This document shows, piece by piece, positions 32,303 to 43,978 of a DNA stretch of 64,000 nucleotides. The notes below the pieces were generated by a model. That model was not told the origin of the DNA. It did not search any database and worked only from the letters and a program-made list of their open reading frames with translations. The stretch is taken from the NCBI GenBank assembly GCA_019828595.1, contig JAHQRK010000038.1:62001-126000 (forward strand). The letters are read 5' to 3'. Every line of letters begins with the position of its first letter. Position 1 is the first letter of the stretch. Source of the stretch: Aphanomyces cochlioides (lineage: Eukaryota > Oomycota > Saprolegniomycetes > Saprolegniales > Verrucalvaceae). Both the position numbers and the translations under genes were made by a program.

Positions 32303-33143
32303 TAGAGTGGAGCGTGATTTTAGAGTTGCAAGAGGATGTGTCGGGTAATTTGGGTTGAACATCCATGTCAGGTGCATCCAACAAATCAATCAAAGGGGAA
32401 TCATTGTTGAGATCAGCATTCGTTCGTGACACAGCGGGTGGCAAGTTGTCGAGCAGATCGGCACATGGAGCAATTTGGGTTGACAATGCTACGGCCATAG
32501 TAAACAGAGGGCACGTCAAGGGTTCAGAATCGGGAAACAGAGACAAGCCTTGCTCCTCGCTCGTTTTTAGACGAATGAGGCGCACAAAGAACACTCCGCC
32601 TGCGTCAATCGAAACATTTTCTTTTCGAACAAAGGATAAATCTGACGCACGTCCAAACATGTACCACATCAAACACAAAAGCGATGCATCTTGGTAGTCA
32701 CTGAAAGTGGTTGCATTCTTGTACAGATGACGTACCATACAACATAAGTCATACTTGGAGCACGCAGGTGCCTTTTTCACAAACCCACCTTCCTCTCTTT
32801 TCAGACAAAAGTTCTCCAAGGTTCTACCCATTTTGAGAAGTCGAGTTTCCAATACATGTCGTAGCAAAGGGAACTGGTCTAAAAGCCAGTGTTTCACTTG
32901 TCTGTAGTACTGCATACATGAATGTCTTGCCAATGGCTGGCCAGCAGAGCCTTCGCTGAACGCAAGGAACATGCCAAATTTGTCCATGACGGATACAAAA
33001 CATTTTCCGGTGGCGTCTTTTTGAATACATTGCTTGACATAATCAAGCATAACATTTTCCGCTTTGAGGAACCTGGCGAAAGCGTTGACTGCCGTCTTCC
33101 TTGCTCGCTTTGTATTCCCAGATTGCAAATCGTCCAAACCCAT
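32303..33143 (-). pseudogene. Crypton-type tyrosine recombinase, 5' part
   Basis: The frame from the ATG at 33143 has an N-terminal SAM-like, core-binding region (KRARKTAVNAFARFLKAENV) and a zinc- or cysteine-containing middle. The first catalytic Arg box of tyrosine recombinases follows (MWYMFGRASDLSFVR, then RLIRLKTSEE). At 32304 it runs into the mariner. If the mariner and one TA copy are ignored, the frame continues directly into the 3' part at 30456, so the insertion itself is what broke this part of the gene. Confidence 0.8.
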
Positions 33144-34463
33144 TGAGGTGTGCAGTGCAAGAAGAATGCCTGTACCCCCTGACCAATAGAAATCAAAATA
33201 CCTTGCAGTCTATATACTCGCGTCAAATAATTATAATATATACAGCCAGTATATTTTCGATAGGATATTTAAATAAATTCAAGCAATCTGCGTCAATAAA
33301 ATATGACAAGAAATCTTGTCACAATCTATAAAGCATTGTATAACGATTCTGAACCAGTGAATGTTTATAGACTCGAACCATGAAAACCAGCTTGCGCCGG
33401 TAGTGGGTCGACGGTAGTGAGTCGACGTAAGGTCGAAACAAACAATACTACGTGTGCCAATAATCATGTTTATGCTACTATTTAGCTAAGAATAGGAATG
33501 AAGTGATATCAATAGTCAGTTTTTCTGATCTTCTCGCCGTATTCGCCTCTGACAAGAATAATCGATGGATCCAAAATTATTTACGTAGTTCAATGTAGTT
33601 CATGGAGATTATATCTTTGTTGAATATGTGGAATGTTGAGAAGAAAATGCTGTACGAGCTCTTGTGTAGGACAATTGTTCCACAGTGAACCCAAAGGACG
33701 GCTTTTTGTTGTAATGGATAACTACACTTCTTTGTTAAATTTTAAATCATTCTACAGCAGAGTATCCTCCCTATTTTCAAGATGTGGTAAATCTAGAGCG
33801 TTTCATCCGAGTTTGGACTTTTCAGTCAAAGTTTCAATCAATTTGGAATTTCCATTATATCTTCTCTTTGAACTTTAAACTGCCAACACCGAAGGCCTAC
33901 TTCTATATTCTTCGAAGTACCTCTTAGAAATATCATATGTAATTAAAAAGGCAACTGACGTCACCCATGCTTCTTTTATTACTGGGCACCACGACTGACT
34001 TAAAATGCATACACGTTTTATATTCGTTAGCTGTTAAGACAGGGCAGAACGGTAGCTGAAGGGAAACCATTCATTAAGGACAACATCAAGTCAAGTTTAT
34101 TATGACGCAAAGGATAAAAAGTTTCCATCTGTAGGAAGATATACTACTCGGTAAAAGGCTGGTATGTCCGGATAACGCCATCGTCGGACGATGTCGAAAT
34201 ATTTCTTTGATATCTATTAGACTTGTATTTTGTATAGACATACACATATTTTTTCAAAACCTCCGACTTTGTAGGTCGGAAGCCCCAACTCACCCTACTT
34301 ACCTAACCCTAATAAGTTCTATTGGGCAAATAGTGTTATCATTCAAATTCTCATTGGTGTACTAGACATATGACGAAGTTGATTGGACAAAATGTATCAT
34401 AATGAAAGAATAACTGGTCGGAGTTTTGATGATATTCATCCATATACTGTACTTATTATAATA
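33144..34463. other. No recognisable gene
   Basis: This AT-rich stretch lies between the Crypton remnant and the fold-back element. No frame is convincing. A Crypton terminus may lie near its start but cannot be recognised, because Cryptons lack inverted ends. Confidence 0.4.
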
Positions 34464-35110
34464 CACCATTTGCCGGTTTAGTTCGTTTAACTTGCAATAT
34501 ATTTCGTATCATTTGCAATATATTTCGTATCAGTGCAATATATTCCGTATGACTTGCATTTAATTTCGTGGTCGGCGACGAAAATCGATTTATATTTCGC
34601 ATGACTTGCATTATATTTCATACCTCTTGCATTTAATTTCGTATTTTTTAGCTTATATTTCGTATCACGTGCATTTAAATTCGCAGAAAAGAGAGAAAAG
34701 TACATAGAAAAATTAACTCGTAAGAAATTGATGGGACACTTCAATCACCATATAAGTCAATGCGAGCATCAATCAAGCTCGGCAGAGTTCATATGCGCTT
34801 GCCCGTCGCAAATTCATAGCTCAAGCCAACACTGCAACACATGTGAAACTTCATATCTCAAGAGGACGTTGAATATATTTTGCATTACTACGAATTTAAA
34901 TGCACGTGATACGAAATATAAGCAAAAAAATATGAAATTAAATGCAAGAGGTATGAAATATAATGCAAGTCAAACGAAATATAAATCGATTTTCGTCGCC
35001 GACCACGAAATTAAATGCAAGTCATACGGAATATATTGCACTGATACGAAATATATTGCAAATGATACGAAATATATCGCAAGTTAAACGAACTAAACCG
35101 GCAAATGGTG
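34464..35110. mobile_element. Fold-back (long inverted repeat) element
   Basis: Two arms of about 220 bp (34464-34685 and 34888-35110) are near-perfect reverse complements, and TA flanks each end. The outer bases are CACCATTTGCCGG. The arms are themselves made of a degenerate unit of about 20 bp (ACGAAATATA plus TGCAAGT variants). There is no coding capacity. This looks like a non-autonomous element of a TA-targeting family; a single-stranded form would make a very strong hairpin. Confidence 0.82.
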
Positions 35111-36378
35111 TAGTACTTCGATCGATTTTTCTATAAATAGAACAACAGTTGACATTCAAGAACAAAATCATCGACAGGATAATTTAAGCGGGAGACAATT
35201 GTCGACGATTGAGATGTGTTGATTGTGCTGGACAATCGCCAATGGACTTGCGCAGCCGTGGAAGGGAATGACCTGGTCGACATCGAGAGGAAAAGGCTAC
35301 AAATCGACGCAAGCCCGACAGCAGGACGATTCGAAATTTCAAATGGGGCTATCGGACCTTCAATCTCAAGATGTTGTCCGCGGAGGATGAAGACTTTTTT
35401 CAAAATGCTCTAAATGATCTTGTCGCTTTGAACAATTGCTAGTGTAGTTGCCACGAGGGTGGAGCCATTTGCCAGTTTTTTTGCCAACGTTAACCAGTGG
35501 AACAATTGGATGCGAAAAGGTTCAACATGGACAAGCACGCCCCGTCGAGTTTCAATTGACAAGCCAACAACTGACACCAGTTATCTGCTGGTCGTTTTCG
35601 TTCTTTTCTCCAAGTTAAGCGGGGGGGAAGGTAAGAATGGCCGCATGCTTTCAAATGCAGAGGCCTCTCTTTCCACTACACAGAGCTTAACCTTGGCCAC
35701 GGTACTTTCGACGGATTTTCTCCTGCGTTGACACCATCTCGACAAGTCTTTTTTATCATCCTGGTGAGGCATCCAACACAGATGCCAAACGAGAGGCAAG
35801 CCAATACATCGACTGTAGTGTGTGGAATCTCTCCGAGTGACCATTGAGCGTCAGGACGAGGTAACACACCTCCTTGGGAAAGGCTATTCCGCCGTAGTCA
35901 AGATGGCACTCGTCAATGCCATCAATTTGGACACTCTGGAGGCTATAAATGTTGAGCTTGTTCAACATGGAATCGAGTACTTTGAAAAAAAAGATTTACC
36001 TCGTTGGAGATGAATGTGAATGTTCCAACGACCCGTCAACATCCCATTTGTCTTTGACAATTTTTGTCGCTGGGTGTGAAAACATTTCAAATTCAGAACA
36101 TGTATTTTGGTGGTCCCAACACTCACCAAAACTTGAGTCATGTGCTCGTCCCTTGGCGAAAAGCTGCTTGACCAACTAATTAAGTACTTAACTCCTAAAA
36201 GTACTCAATAGAAAATTGAGTATAAGTACAGTACGACTAAGTGCAAAGTGCATATATTTTTTTGAATATTTTGGTGGTGTCAAGTTTTCTGTCGGATGGT
36301 TGGAGTAAAGTGCTGAAGACATGTCGTCTCTCTCGCCATCCATCTCGTCATTTTTCAACTTCCAGTAGAGCAGGAACG
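35111..36378. other. Spacer upstream of RING-CH copy 2
   Basis: Several open frames of 60-90 codons overlap on both strands without recognisable content. The part near 36200-36378 should contain the promoter of the RING-CH gene. Confidence 0.4.
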
Positions 36379-37293
36379 ATGGAGACCAAGGTAGTGGAGG
36401 CGATTGAGGTCAAACCAGAGTCAACACCAGAGTACAACCGCGTTGAGAGCCGTGGATTGATTGCCGCGGCGATTCGAGCCCAAGCTGAAGAAGAGGACGA
36501 AGCGCCACATTGTTATATCTGCATGGATTCTACGAACGGTGAAGACAACAGCCCGATGGAGCTCATTGCGCCTTGTTCTTGCTACACCTATGTCCATCGG
36601 AAATGCCTTGACCACTGGCGAGTCACGTCGTTGACGTACAATTGCATGACGCATTGCCCGACCTGTCGAAGCAATTATGAGTTTGAGGACATTTTATCGG
36701 GCAATCCGGAAGACATCAAGACAAAAATCTTCCGCGCACGGCTTTGGCGAGCGTTCATCGTGCTTCTTGTCGTGGTCGTCGGGAGCATGATCATTGCGCT
36801 CATCGATGCTGGGACGCCTAAGTTTTTCAACTTGCACTGGAACGCCCTCGACGGAAAGATTTACGATTGGGTCGGGTTGACCAAAGTGCCGCGCTTTGTC
36901 ATTTATTTCCTCCTCAGCTTGGCGATGACTGCGATCATTACGTGCCTTGTCTACATTGTCCATTGGTGTTGGACTAGCGGTGCGTGCCATGCTTGCTGCG
37001 ACGCATGTACGAACTGCAATTGCTACTGCGATACCGGCTACCATCACGGTTGCTGTGATTGTGGAGGATGCGACTGCGGGGGATGTGACTGCGGAGATTG
37101 TGGCGGAGAATTTGCCATTGTCGTCTTTGGAGTCATCGTTGTCTGTGCAATTGTGGCTGGCCTTGTCCTCTTGTTCGTTGGCATCGTCGGTGGTATTGGC
37201 AGTGTCGTCGATCGACGCGGTGAACGGCGCATTCGAACCCTTCAAGTACAACAAGCTCGCATTAAAAACCTGCGACCGCAAAGTAGCGTCTAA
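36379..37293 (+). CDS. RING-CH domain multi-pass membrane protein, copy 2
   Basis: The single-exon gene encodes 304 residues. The RING-CH ligands start with CYICMD at about residue 47, continue with PCSCYTYVHRKCLDHW and end with HCPTC. As in copy 1, only four residues separate the second Cys pair from the His. Three hydrophobic segments follow. The loop between the second and third is extremely rich in cysteine (repeated CDCGG units), which is not so in copy 1. The tail RGERRIRTLQVQQ is shared by all copies. The ATG at 36379 is chosen from alignment with the other copies; the frame is open 46 codons further upstream. The function would be membrane-anchored ubiquitin ligation, by family. Confidence 0.83.
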   Translation: METKVVEAIEVKPESTPEYNRVESRGLIAAAIRAQAEEEDEAPHCYICMDSTNGEDNSPMELIAPCSCYTYVHRKCLDHWRVTSLTYNCMTHCPTCRSNYEFEDILSGNPEDIKTKIFRARLWRAFIVLLVVVVGSMIIALIDAGTPKFFNLHWNALDGKIYDWVGLTKVPRFVIYFLLSLAMTAIITCLVYIVHWCWTSGACHACCDACTNCNCYCDTGYHHGCCDCGGCDCGGCDCGDCGGEFAIVVFGVIVVCAIVAGLVLLFVGIVGGIGSVVDRRGERRIRTLQVQQARIKNLRPQSSV

Positions 37294-37690
37294 TAACTTA
37301 ACAATTATCCTAATAGCCCAAGGAGATTTATCACGTTGATCTCGTCCCCATCATTGCAATCGTGCAAGCAGTAATCTCCCCCCAAACTTGGCCACTTGAC
37401 CAAGGTGGTCTCGTTCTACAGATAACACGGGCGTGGCAGTCAAGATGGGCCGTCCAAAGCCATCTCTTAGGTACGCTGCATTCCTGGCTCCCAAGATTCG
37501 AGGATGCCGCCACTCAGTTGATGTCCATCCACTGAATCCCGCGTCTCCACAACTAATTCCATCGCCGAATTGACTTTGGCGCGACAAATTGGCAATTTGA
37601 ACACCGTTTTGGTGATGCCTTGTCAGGATGACATTTCATTATTGTGAAATTACTCACAGGCCAGCGAATGACCAACTTGTGCTGAATGCC
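37294..37690. other. Spacer between RING-CH copies 2 and 3
   Basis: This is a non-coding gap of about 400 bp between the tandem copies. I see no gene in it. Confidence 0.45.
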
Positions 37691-38566
37691 ATGCAGCCGA
37701 CCGTCGAGAGGATCGACGTGAAGCCTGACGAAATACTAGACTGTCATCCTCTCGAGAGTCGTGGCTTGCTTGCTTCGGATAACGGCGAAGACGATCAAGA
37801 GCCATATTGTTTTATTTGTCTGGATGCCAGCACTGATGTGGAGAACAGCCCCATGGAGCTCATTGCGCCGTGTTCATGTCGTACTTATGTCCATCGGAAA
37901 TGCCTCGACCACTGGCGCGCCACATCATTCACGTACAATTGCATGACGCATTGCCCCACGTGTCGAGACCTGTATGAATTTGAGGAAGTCCAAATGGTCC
38001 ACTCGGCTGAATTCAAGAAAGAGCTCTGTCGTGCACGATGGCGACGAGCGCTTGTTGTCTTTTTTGTGGTTGTACTCGGCAGCTTGGTCATTGCGCTCAT
38101 TGACGAAGGCCTACCCGAGAGTTTCCACTTGCATTAGAGCGCGCTCGACGGCAAGATCTACAACTGGATTGGGTTGATGCAAGTGCCGCGCTTTGTGATT
38201 TATTTCCTCCTTGGTGTGGCCATGACGGCCTTCATAACGTGCCTTGTCTTTCTCGCCAGCTGCTGTTGGCACCGGGACCTGCGTTGTTGTGATCACTGCA
38301 ATGTCATCTACTGGGGCAATGTCAACCCAGTGGATTGTGGATGCTGTGGTAATGTCGGCGCATGCAGTGGAGACTGCGGTGAATTTGCACTGGTCGTGCT
38401 TGGAGTTATCCTCGTTTGTGCTATCGTGGCTGGCCTTATTCTGTTGTTTGCCGCGGTTGTCGGGGGAATTGGTAGTATTGTGGATCGAAATGGTGAACGG
38501 CACATTCGAACGCTTCAAGTCCAACAAACACGCATCAAGAACTTGCGACCTCTAACGATCGTTTGA
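37691..38566 (+). pseudogene. RING-CH membrane protein, copy 3, one in-frame stop
   Basis: The frame runs from the ATG at 37691 with the full RING-CH finger (CFICLD, PCSCRTYVHRKCLDHW, HCPTC) and the first membrane segment. It then meets TAG at 38135-38137, where the other copies have the Trp codon of LHWNALDGKIY. The same frame continues without further damage to the stop at 38566, through the cysteine-rich loop and the conserved tail. A single G-to-A change would account for it. Either the gene is newly dead, or a truncated protein with the finger and one membrane span is made, or the stop is read through. Everything else looks intact. Confidence 0.82.
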
Positions 38567-39662
38567 TCAACAACTATAACAACGAACGCACTATCCAGCT
38601 GTCCAAACTTGAGATTGTACTTCGGATTCGAGACAAGTTAGCATCAGAGAAGACCGTGGCTCAAGTTTGAGCTATACACGACACAGCACTCTCTTCGCCT
38701 TGCTGACAACTTAAACAAGTTCTACGCAAGGAGAGATCGAAGAATATCCCGCAGGATTATGAAAGCATCTCAGTTGATACTTGCACTCCGAACCGACAGA
38801 CAGCCGAACCATCCACCGGGAAAGGGAATAGAATTGAAGGCAGGCGAATGTCCCAAGATAGTTTACCTCGTCAAAGCTTAATTGTGATTTCCACCACGAT
38901 ATCGCTCGGGTCGAAGATTGTTCAAATCCAAAACGACAGACAGTTTCGAGCAACATTGATCGCGAAAGAATGACTTATACTCTTTGGCATTTGCACATTC
39001 TTAACGCTTCATCAACATGCAACGATTGCCACGATGCTACAAGAGCCCCAACGCGTATTTGTTATTGATGAGTGGAGGAGAACTTTCGTCCTAACCAAAG
39101 ATGGAAGATGACAATATCCCACCCCAGGAGTTGATACGTACGACGTAGACCACACAACTTGAAGGGCTTGAAGCGCAGACTTGACATTTGAGGAGCACGT
39201 TGCTTACGCAATTAACGCCAGTGTGTCGAGATTTTCTGCACGTTGTACATCCATGGCCGTGAGCAATCACGATAGCATTCAGACACTTGGCATAACGCTC
39301 ATCCCGCGCTTCAAGAGCCACGAGGCATGCATGATAAAACACGTGGGACGAGCATTGTACATGCCTCTTGGAAGCGAGCTTTAACTTGTGCGCGTCATGT
39401 ATGCTAAACGTGGCAACAAAGCGGTGGAGAATATTACATTAAGGTCGGCTCTCGTCAAGTTCTATGCTTTAAGATGACAGGATATTCTCTTCTCCAATTC
39501 GAACTCATGGGGATTGATTCGATGCAATGCGATATCTCTCAACACGCAGGTGGTGTCATAAGAAGAATTGTACGAACGACGCACTGCTCTACTATGCAAA
39601 GTCAAACTGACTTATGACATGGACTTTTAAAACAGTGCGATTTCTACAGAGAAGACCATTAC
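38567..39662. other. No recognisable gene
   Basis: This spacer follows RING-CH copy 3. Only short frames occur, with no recognisable domain. Confidence 0.45.
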
Positions 39663-39856
39663 ATTAGGGAGATTTCGAAACTCGCACTTTCCCGTTCCCA
39701 TTCACTATAATTTTTATGGGAATGGAATTTCTCCCGTATAATCAGCCAATTCTATGGGATAACTTATAATGTTTAAGAGTCTTCCCGTAGAAAAATAAAT
39801 TTTAAGAGGTATTTATACGGGAGCGGGAATGGAATAACTTTCGAAATCTCCCTAAT
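39663..39856. mobile_element. Short MITE with Harbinger-like ends
   Basis: Inverted ends of 18 bp (ATTAGGGAGATTTCGAAA) bound a 194-bp element at 39663-39680 and 39839-39856. The interior has repeated CCCGT/GGGAATGGAA words and no coding potential. The terminal AGxxAGATTTCG matches the ends of Harbinger-like elements 2 and 3, which may have mobilised it. Confidence 0.65.
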
Positions 39857-40901
39857 AGGGAGATATTACACAAATAAAGACTATCCACCACGTGGTGGGT
39901 AGTGGACGGGTGTGTTTGGATGTTTGGAGAGATAGCTTTCCTATTTGACTGACGGGATTGCTTTATGATTTCTCGGATGACCACAACAACAACAAGCATC
40001 ACACCACGCGAGAGACATCAGACATCTGCCCTGAAAATTGCGCTCGCCGGAGCGAAGCACGATGGTCGAGTGTGACATTTTCTGCTGGCGGATACATGGA
40101 GACCAATCTCATTAGGTAATTTCCATCTATCAAAAGTTGGAGGCAAATCATCGTCCAGAGGAAAGACTTCGACGACATAGGAAGCTTCAATATTCTTGGG
40201 ATGTGCTGTATATAGCAGCTCCATGGGTTGATTATGTCGTCTTGGTTGATTCGGGGAAAGTTGTTACATATGAGAGAAATTGCACATGTTTCAAATGTCC
40301 ACTCCATCCTGCCAGATTGGTTTTTGTTGAATACCAAGAGTACAAGATAGCCAGTACTTGTTAAGGCCACAACCTTAAAATGCAGCTCGTGAAAGCGGTG
40401 GCGCAGTACAGTCGTGGTCCTCTTGGGGGCGACTCTTCTGATGAGGAATCTCGAGGCTGGTTTAGCCCTGAAGCGTTTGGGGCGAAAGCCATGCCCTGCT
40501 GCGTGGAGAGATCATGACAAGTGTCTTTAGGACAGATCGTCGCTCGCTTGTTTCATTGAACCACCAGAAGAGTCTCATCAATTTAGTCGATTGTAACTGC
40601 AAATGAGCGACTTTCCACAAATTGACGTTGTGCACTGCCGACTCTGCCAAGTGCAATTTGCACTGCAAGCTGCAACCTCGTGGATCCCCATAAGTATGCA
40701 ACCCTCAGTACGATTTGAGTGCATGACAGATATCAAATTCAAACTACAGGAATGCTGGAATGTCCTGATATCTTGACTGATTAGATAGAAATTTCCTAAT
40801 GAGATTGCCCTTCACGTCCACATACGAAACATTCGTCATGTACAACACGAATTGTATCTTCTTCGCTGACCTAAAAACATCTCATTTGAAAACTTTCCAC
40901 C
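39857..40901. other. No recognisable gene; one dispersed repeat copy
   Basis: About 39887-39965 holds a sequence related, in reverse orientation, to 55789-55862; it contains the palindrome CCACCACGTGGTGG. Otherwise I see nothing, and the frames present are short. Confidence 0.4.
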
Positions 40902-41754
40902 ATGACGATCTTTGTCACTGGTGCAACGGGATTTATTGGCTCGGCCGTCGTCAAGGAGCTGCTTCGAGCGGGCCATCAAGTCACTGGCCTTGCACGCTCT
41001 CAAGCCTCGGCTCAAGCTCTGGCAGCGGTTGGAGCCAAGTCGCAACATGGTAATCTTGAAGACTTGGCAAACTTTCAACCACGACTACTCCAAGCTTGTC
41101 GAGAGCTGTAAAGTGGATGGCAATACCATCCGCGCACTTGGCGAAGCGCTAGCCGGCACGAACCGCACCTTGGTCGTTACGTCAGCGTTTATCGGACCCA
41201 AGAGTAAAGATGAAGCGCCTGATGAATTCGTGGCGGTTCCAGCTGGTGGTCATCCTCGTGCCGCAACCGAATTGGCGGCAGATGAAGTGGCCAAGTGTGG
41301 CGTTCGCGTCGTGACGGTGCGACTGCCATACTCTGTGCACGGTGAAGGCAATCACCACGGCTTTGTCCCTGACCTCGTCAAGATTGCTCGCGAGAAGGGC
41401 GTCTCGGCGTACGTTGAAGGCGGTGAAAACCGATGGCCCGCCGTGCATCGCTTGGACGCGGCGGTTTTGTTTCGCTTCGTAGTGGAGACCGCCACTGAAA
41501 GTGGTCGTGCTCATGCGACGGGGGAAGATGGCATTCCATTCCGCGACATTGCACAAGCCATTGGAAAACGACTTAATGTGCCAGTGGTGAGCAAGACAGC
41601 GGCCGAAGCTCGCGACCATTTCGGCTTTTTGAGTCAATTTGTCGACAAGGACAAGTTTCGTCCAAGCCAGTGGACTCGTGCCAAGTACGGCTGGCAACCC
41701 ATCCAGCCTGGTCTCCTCCAAGACATTCGTGACAGCGATGTCTACATCTCGTAG
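40902..41754 (+). pseudogene. NAD(P)-dependent epimerase/SDR-like protein, internal deletion
   Basis: The first frame begins with a clear Rossmann nucleotide-binding motif ([21 protein letters not shown]). The match then changes frame at about 41065-41075, and a second frame continues with [14 protein letters not shown] to the stop at 41754. It keeps an extended-SDR-like body, including TSAFIGPKS, GHPRAATE and RWPAVHRLDAA. At the junction, about 15-20 residues that normally hold the next strand of the Rossmann fold seem to be missing. No GT-AG intron explains this. The enzyme would have been an NAD(P)-dependent sugar epimerase or reductase; the substrate cannot be told. It sits between RING-CH copies 3 and 4. 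Confidence 0.65.
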
Positions 41755-42109
41755 TTGAGTAAGGCGATCAACGCGACATAAGTTCTCTCAATACATTTCG
41801 AACTTCCGTTAATGGCGGTTGTTCGTTTGTTCCTGCTGTCCTCCTTGTCGTCCGGTCGTTGTTTTAATCCATCTGGCTGGAGTTGAAAACTTTTCGAGCT
41901 CTTTATAATGTCCTAGGACCGAATTATCCTCTTGTCCCACGAAAGACTTATCTCGACGACTGCAAGATGCCACCAGAAGCCCGCGGTGGCGAGATATTGT
42001 TGGTCGGATGACATTTCAAAGAGTGAAATACTCGAAATCACGACCCTACGACGACGGGCCAGCCAGCTTCCTGCTGTCATTTTTCAACTTGCTCCTGACA
42101 GCATTGACG

Positions 42110-42993
42110 ATGCAAACCCACGAGAAAGCCATGGACGTCAAGGCTGTATCTACGTCCGACTACGGCCAAATCGCCAGCCTTCGTTTCATATTGCACTGGC
42201 AATTCAAGCTCAGGCTGAAGACGAAGAGGACTCGCCCCATTGCTATATCTGCACAGACTCTAGGAAAACAGTCCGATGGAGCTCATTGCGCCGTGTTCAT
42301 GCCACACTTATGTCCATCGGAAATGCCTCGTCCACTGCCGCACGACGTCTTTCACGTACAATTGCATGACTCATTGCCCGACCTGTCGAATCAAGTATGA
42401 GCTTGAAGATATTCCGTCGATCGACATAGCAGATTGCAAGAAGCAGCTCCTTCGTGCACGTTTGAGGCGAGTTTTCATCGTTCTTTTAGTCGTGCTAGTC
42501 GGCAGCTTGATCATCGCCTTCATTGACGATGGCATTCTAGATTTTTCCATATCGATTGGAAAGCACTCAATGGAAAGATCTACAACTGGATCGGGCTGAC
42601 CAAAGTGCCGCGCTTATCGTCTACTTCATCCTGAGCTTGGCCATGACGGCCTTCATCACGTGCCTTGTATTTTGCATTCGGTGGTGTTGGCATGAAGGCG
42701 TCTGCTTGGCTTGCTGCGACGGGTGCGCCCATGTCAATTTCGTTGCCTGTTATGCATGTCCAACGGACTGTAGCGGGTGCGATTGCAGCGGTTGTACTGG
42801 CTGTGGTGAATTCGGGGCCATCGTGCTCGGGATCATCGTGGTCTGCGCTGTCGTCGCTGGCCTCGTTATCTTGTTTATTGCGGTTGTTGGTGGCGTTGGC
42901 AGTGTCGTCGACCGAAGAGGCGAACGTCGCATTCGAACACTCCAAGTCCAGCAGACTCGCGTGCGCAACTTACTTAAATATTTAAGGGGTTAA
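42110..42993 (+). pseudogene. RING-CH membrane protein, copy 4, multiple frameshifts
   Basis: Homology to copies 2 and 3 runs through three frames: the N-terminus from the ATG at 42110, then AEDEEDSPHCYICTDS in another frame, and MELIAPCSCHTYVHRKC to the first membrane segment in a third. After about 42560 the frame with VYFILSLAMTAFITC, the cysteine-rich loop and the tail RGERRIRTLQVQQ takes over. The usual Trp after the His-Cys pair is Cys (VHC). The last residues diverge from the NLRP ending of the other copies. At least three frameshifts make it a clear pseudogene. Confidence 0.8.
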
Positions 42994-43312
42994 GCTGCTA
43001 TATCTATGGAAATAGTTTTGGGGCGATGTCAATGGATGGCCAAGGGTGCTCATCTGGAAAGTTGTGTCCTGGTGCGACAGAAATGCCAGATCAAAGGGGA
43101 CTGAGTCATTTTAGTTGAATTTTCATCCCCTGGCAGCTATCACAGTCTGAACGGTTAGGCAAGCATTGCCCCGCCCCTCGGTTTCAGCGCCTTGGGGTGT
43201 CCCCCTCCACTACTGTCGCATTGACGATCCCTTTAAGCTGTCTACACAAAGTTATCGCAGACATCGTTGGATGAATTTCTCCATGGGCTAGATAAAATAA
43301 AGTGTTGCTGTA

Positions 43313-43606
43313 TTACACAGTTGTTAGAGGCCGCAAGTTGCGAACGCAGTTCTTCTGGACTTCAAGAGCTCGACCTGTTTTCTCGCCGTTTAGGTTTGCA
43401 GCGCCGGCCAAGCCACCAACAATCGCGACAAAGATCATGACAGGACCAGCGACGATAGCGCAAACAACAATGACGATGTTTGAGATAAGCGCATATTCCC
43501 CAAAGTCTCCGCCAAAGCTACACCCGTTGCAATCGCAGCAGTAGCACGTGTTGTAAGGAAAACAACAATCGAAGCAGTAGCAAGTGTTGTGTTTCCCTGA
43601 AACCAC
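43313..43606 (-). pseudogene. RING-CH membrane protein, copy 5, C-terminal fragment
   Basis: Only the cysteine-rich loop (CYCFDCCF and CYCCDCNGC), the last membrane segment and the tail ending NLRPLTTV remain, on the opposite strand to the other copies. No RING finger or first membrane segments lie upstream. The open frame of 97 codons is a leftover of duplication, not a functional gene. Confidence 0.72.
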
Positions 43607-43978
43607 CGCGTTTCGTCAACTCAAACACACAGATAGGGGAGTGCCGCCTCCCGTGAATATGCACTTGATTGACTTGCGCAGTAGCTAGCAAAACACAGAC
43701 TGAGACTAAGATCTAAATCTCATCTTCTCTTCCTTGACTTGTTGAATTCTTGATTGTCTTCTCACCGACCGTACGGCGGTCTTCCGGCTGAGCCTTGGTC
43801 GTTGAGTCTTGGTCTTGATCTTGAAGTGGCTTCAACGTGCAATTCACTGGCGGCAGTCACTCGGCTGTTCGGAGAACAAGCCTGTGACGTGGCGGAGCAT
43901 GGCTTAACCACGCCACCGCAGACATCACACACCCCAAGCTATGCTCCGCTAGGAAACAAGCTTGGTTGAAACCATGAG

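Noticed and set aside
34487..35087. Two open frames with repeated KYIA-type peptides
   Set aside because: They are the two arms of the fold-back element read in one frame; the repetition is at the DNA level and there is no sign of a protein.
36947..37339. Alternative plus-strand frame of 130 codons within RING-CH copy 2
   Set aside because: It overlaps the conserved frame and has the biased composition of a shadow.
43600..43970. LTR of the second chromovirus
   Set aside because: I searched by eye for a match near 48714-49200 and found none, so I do not call LTRs for this element.
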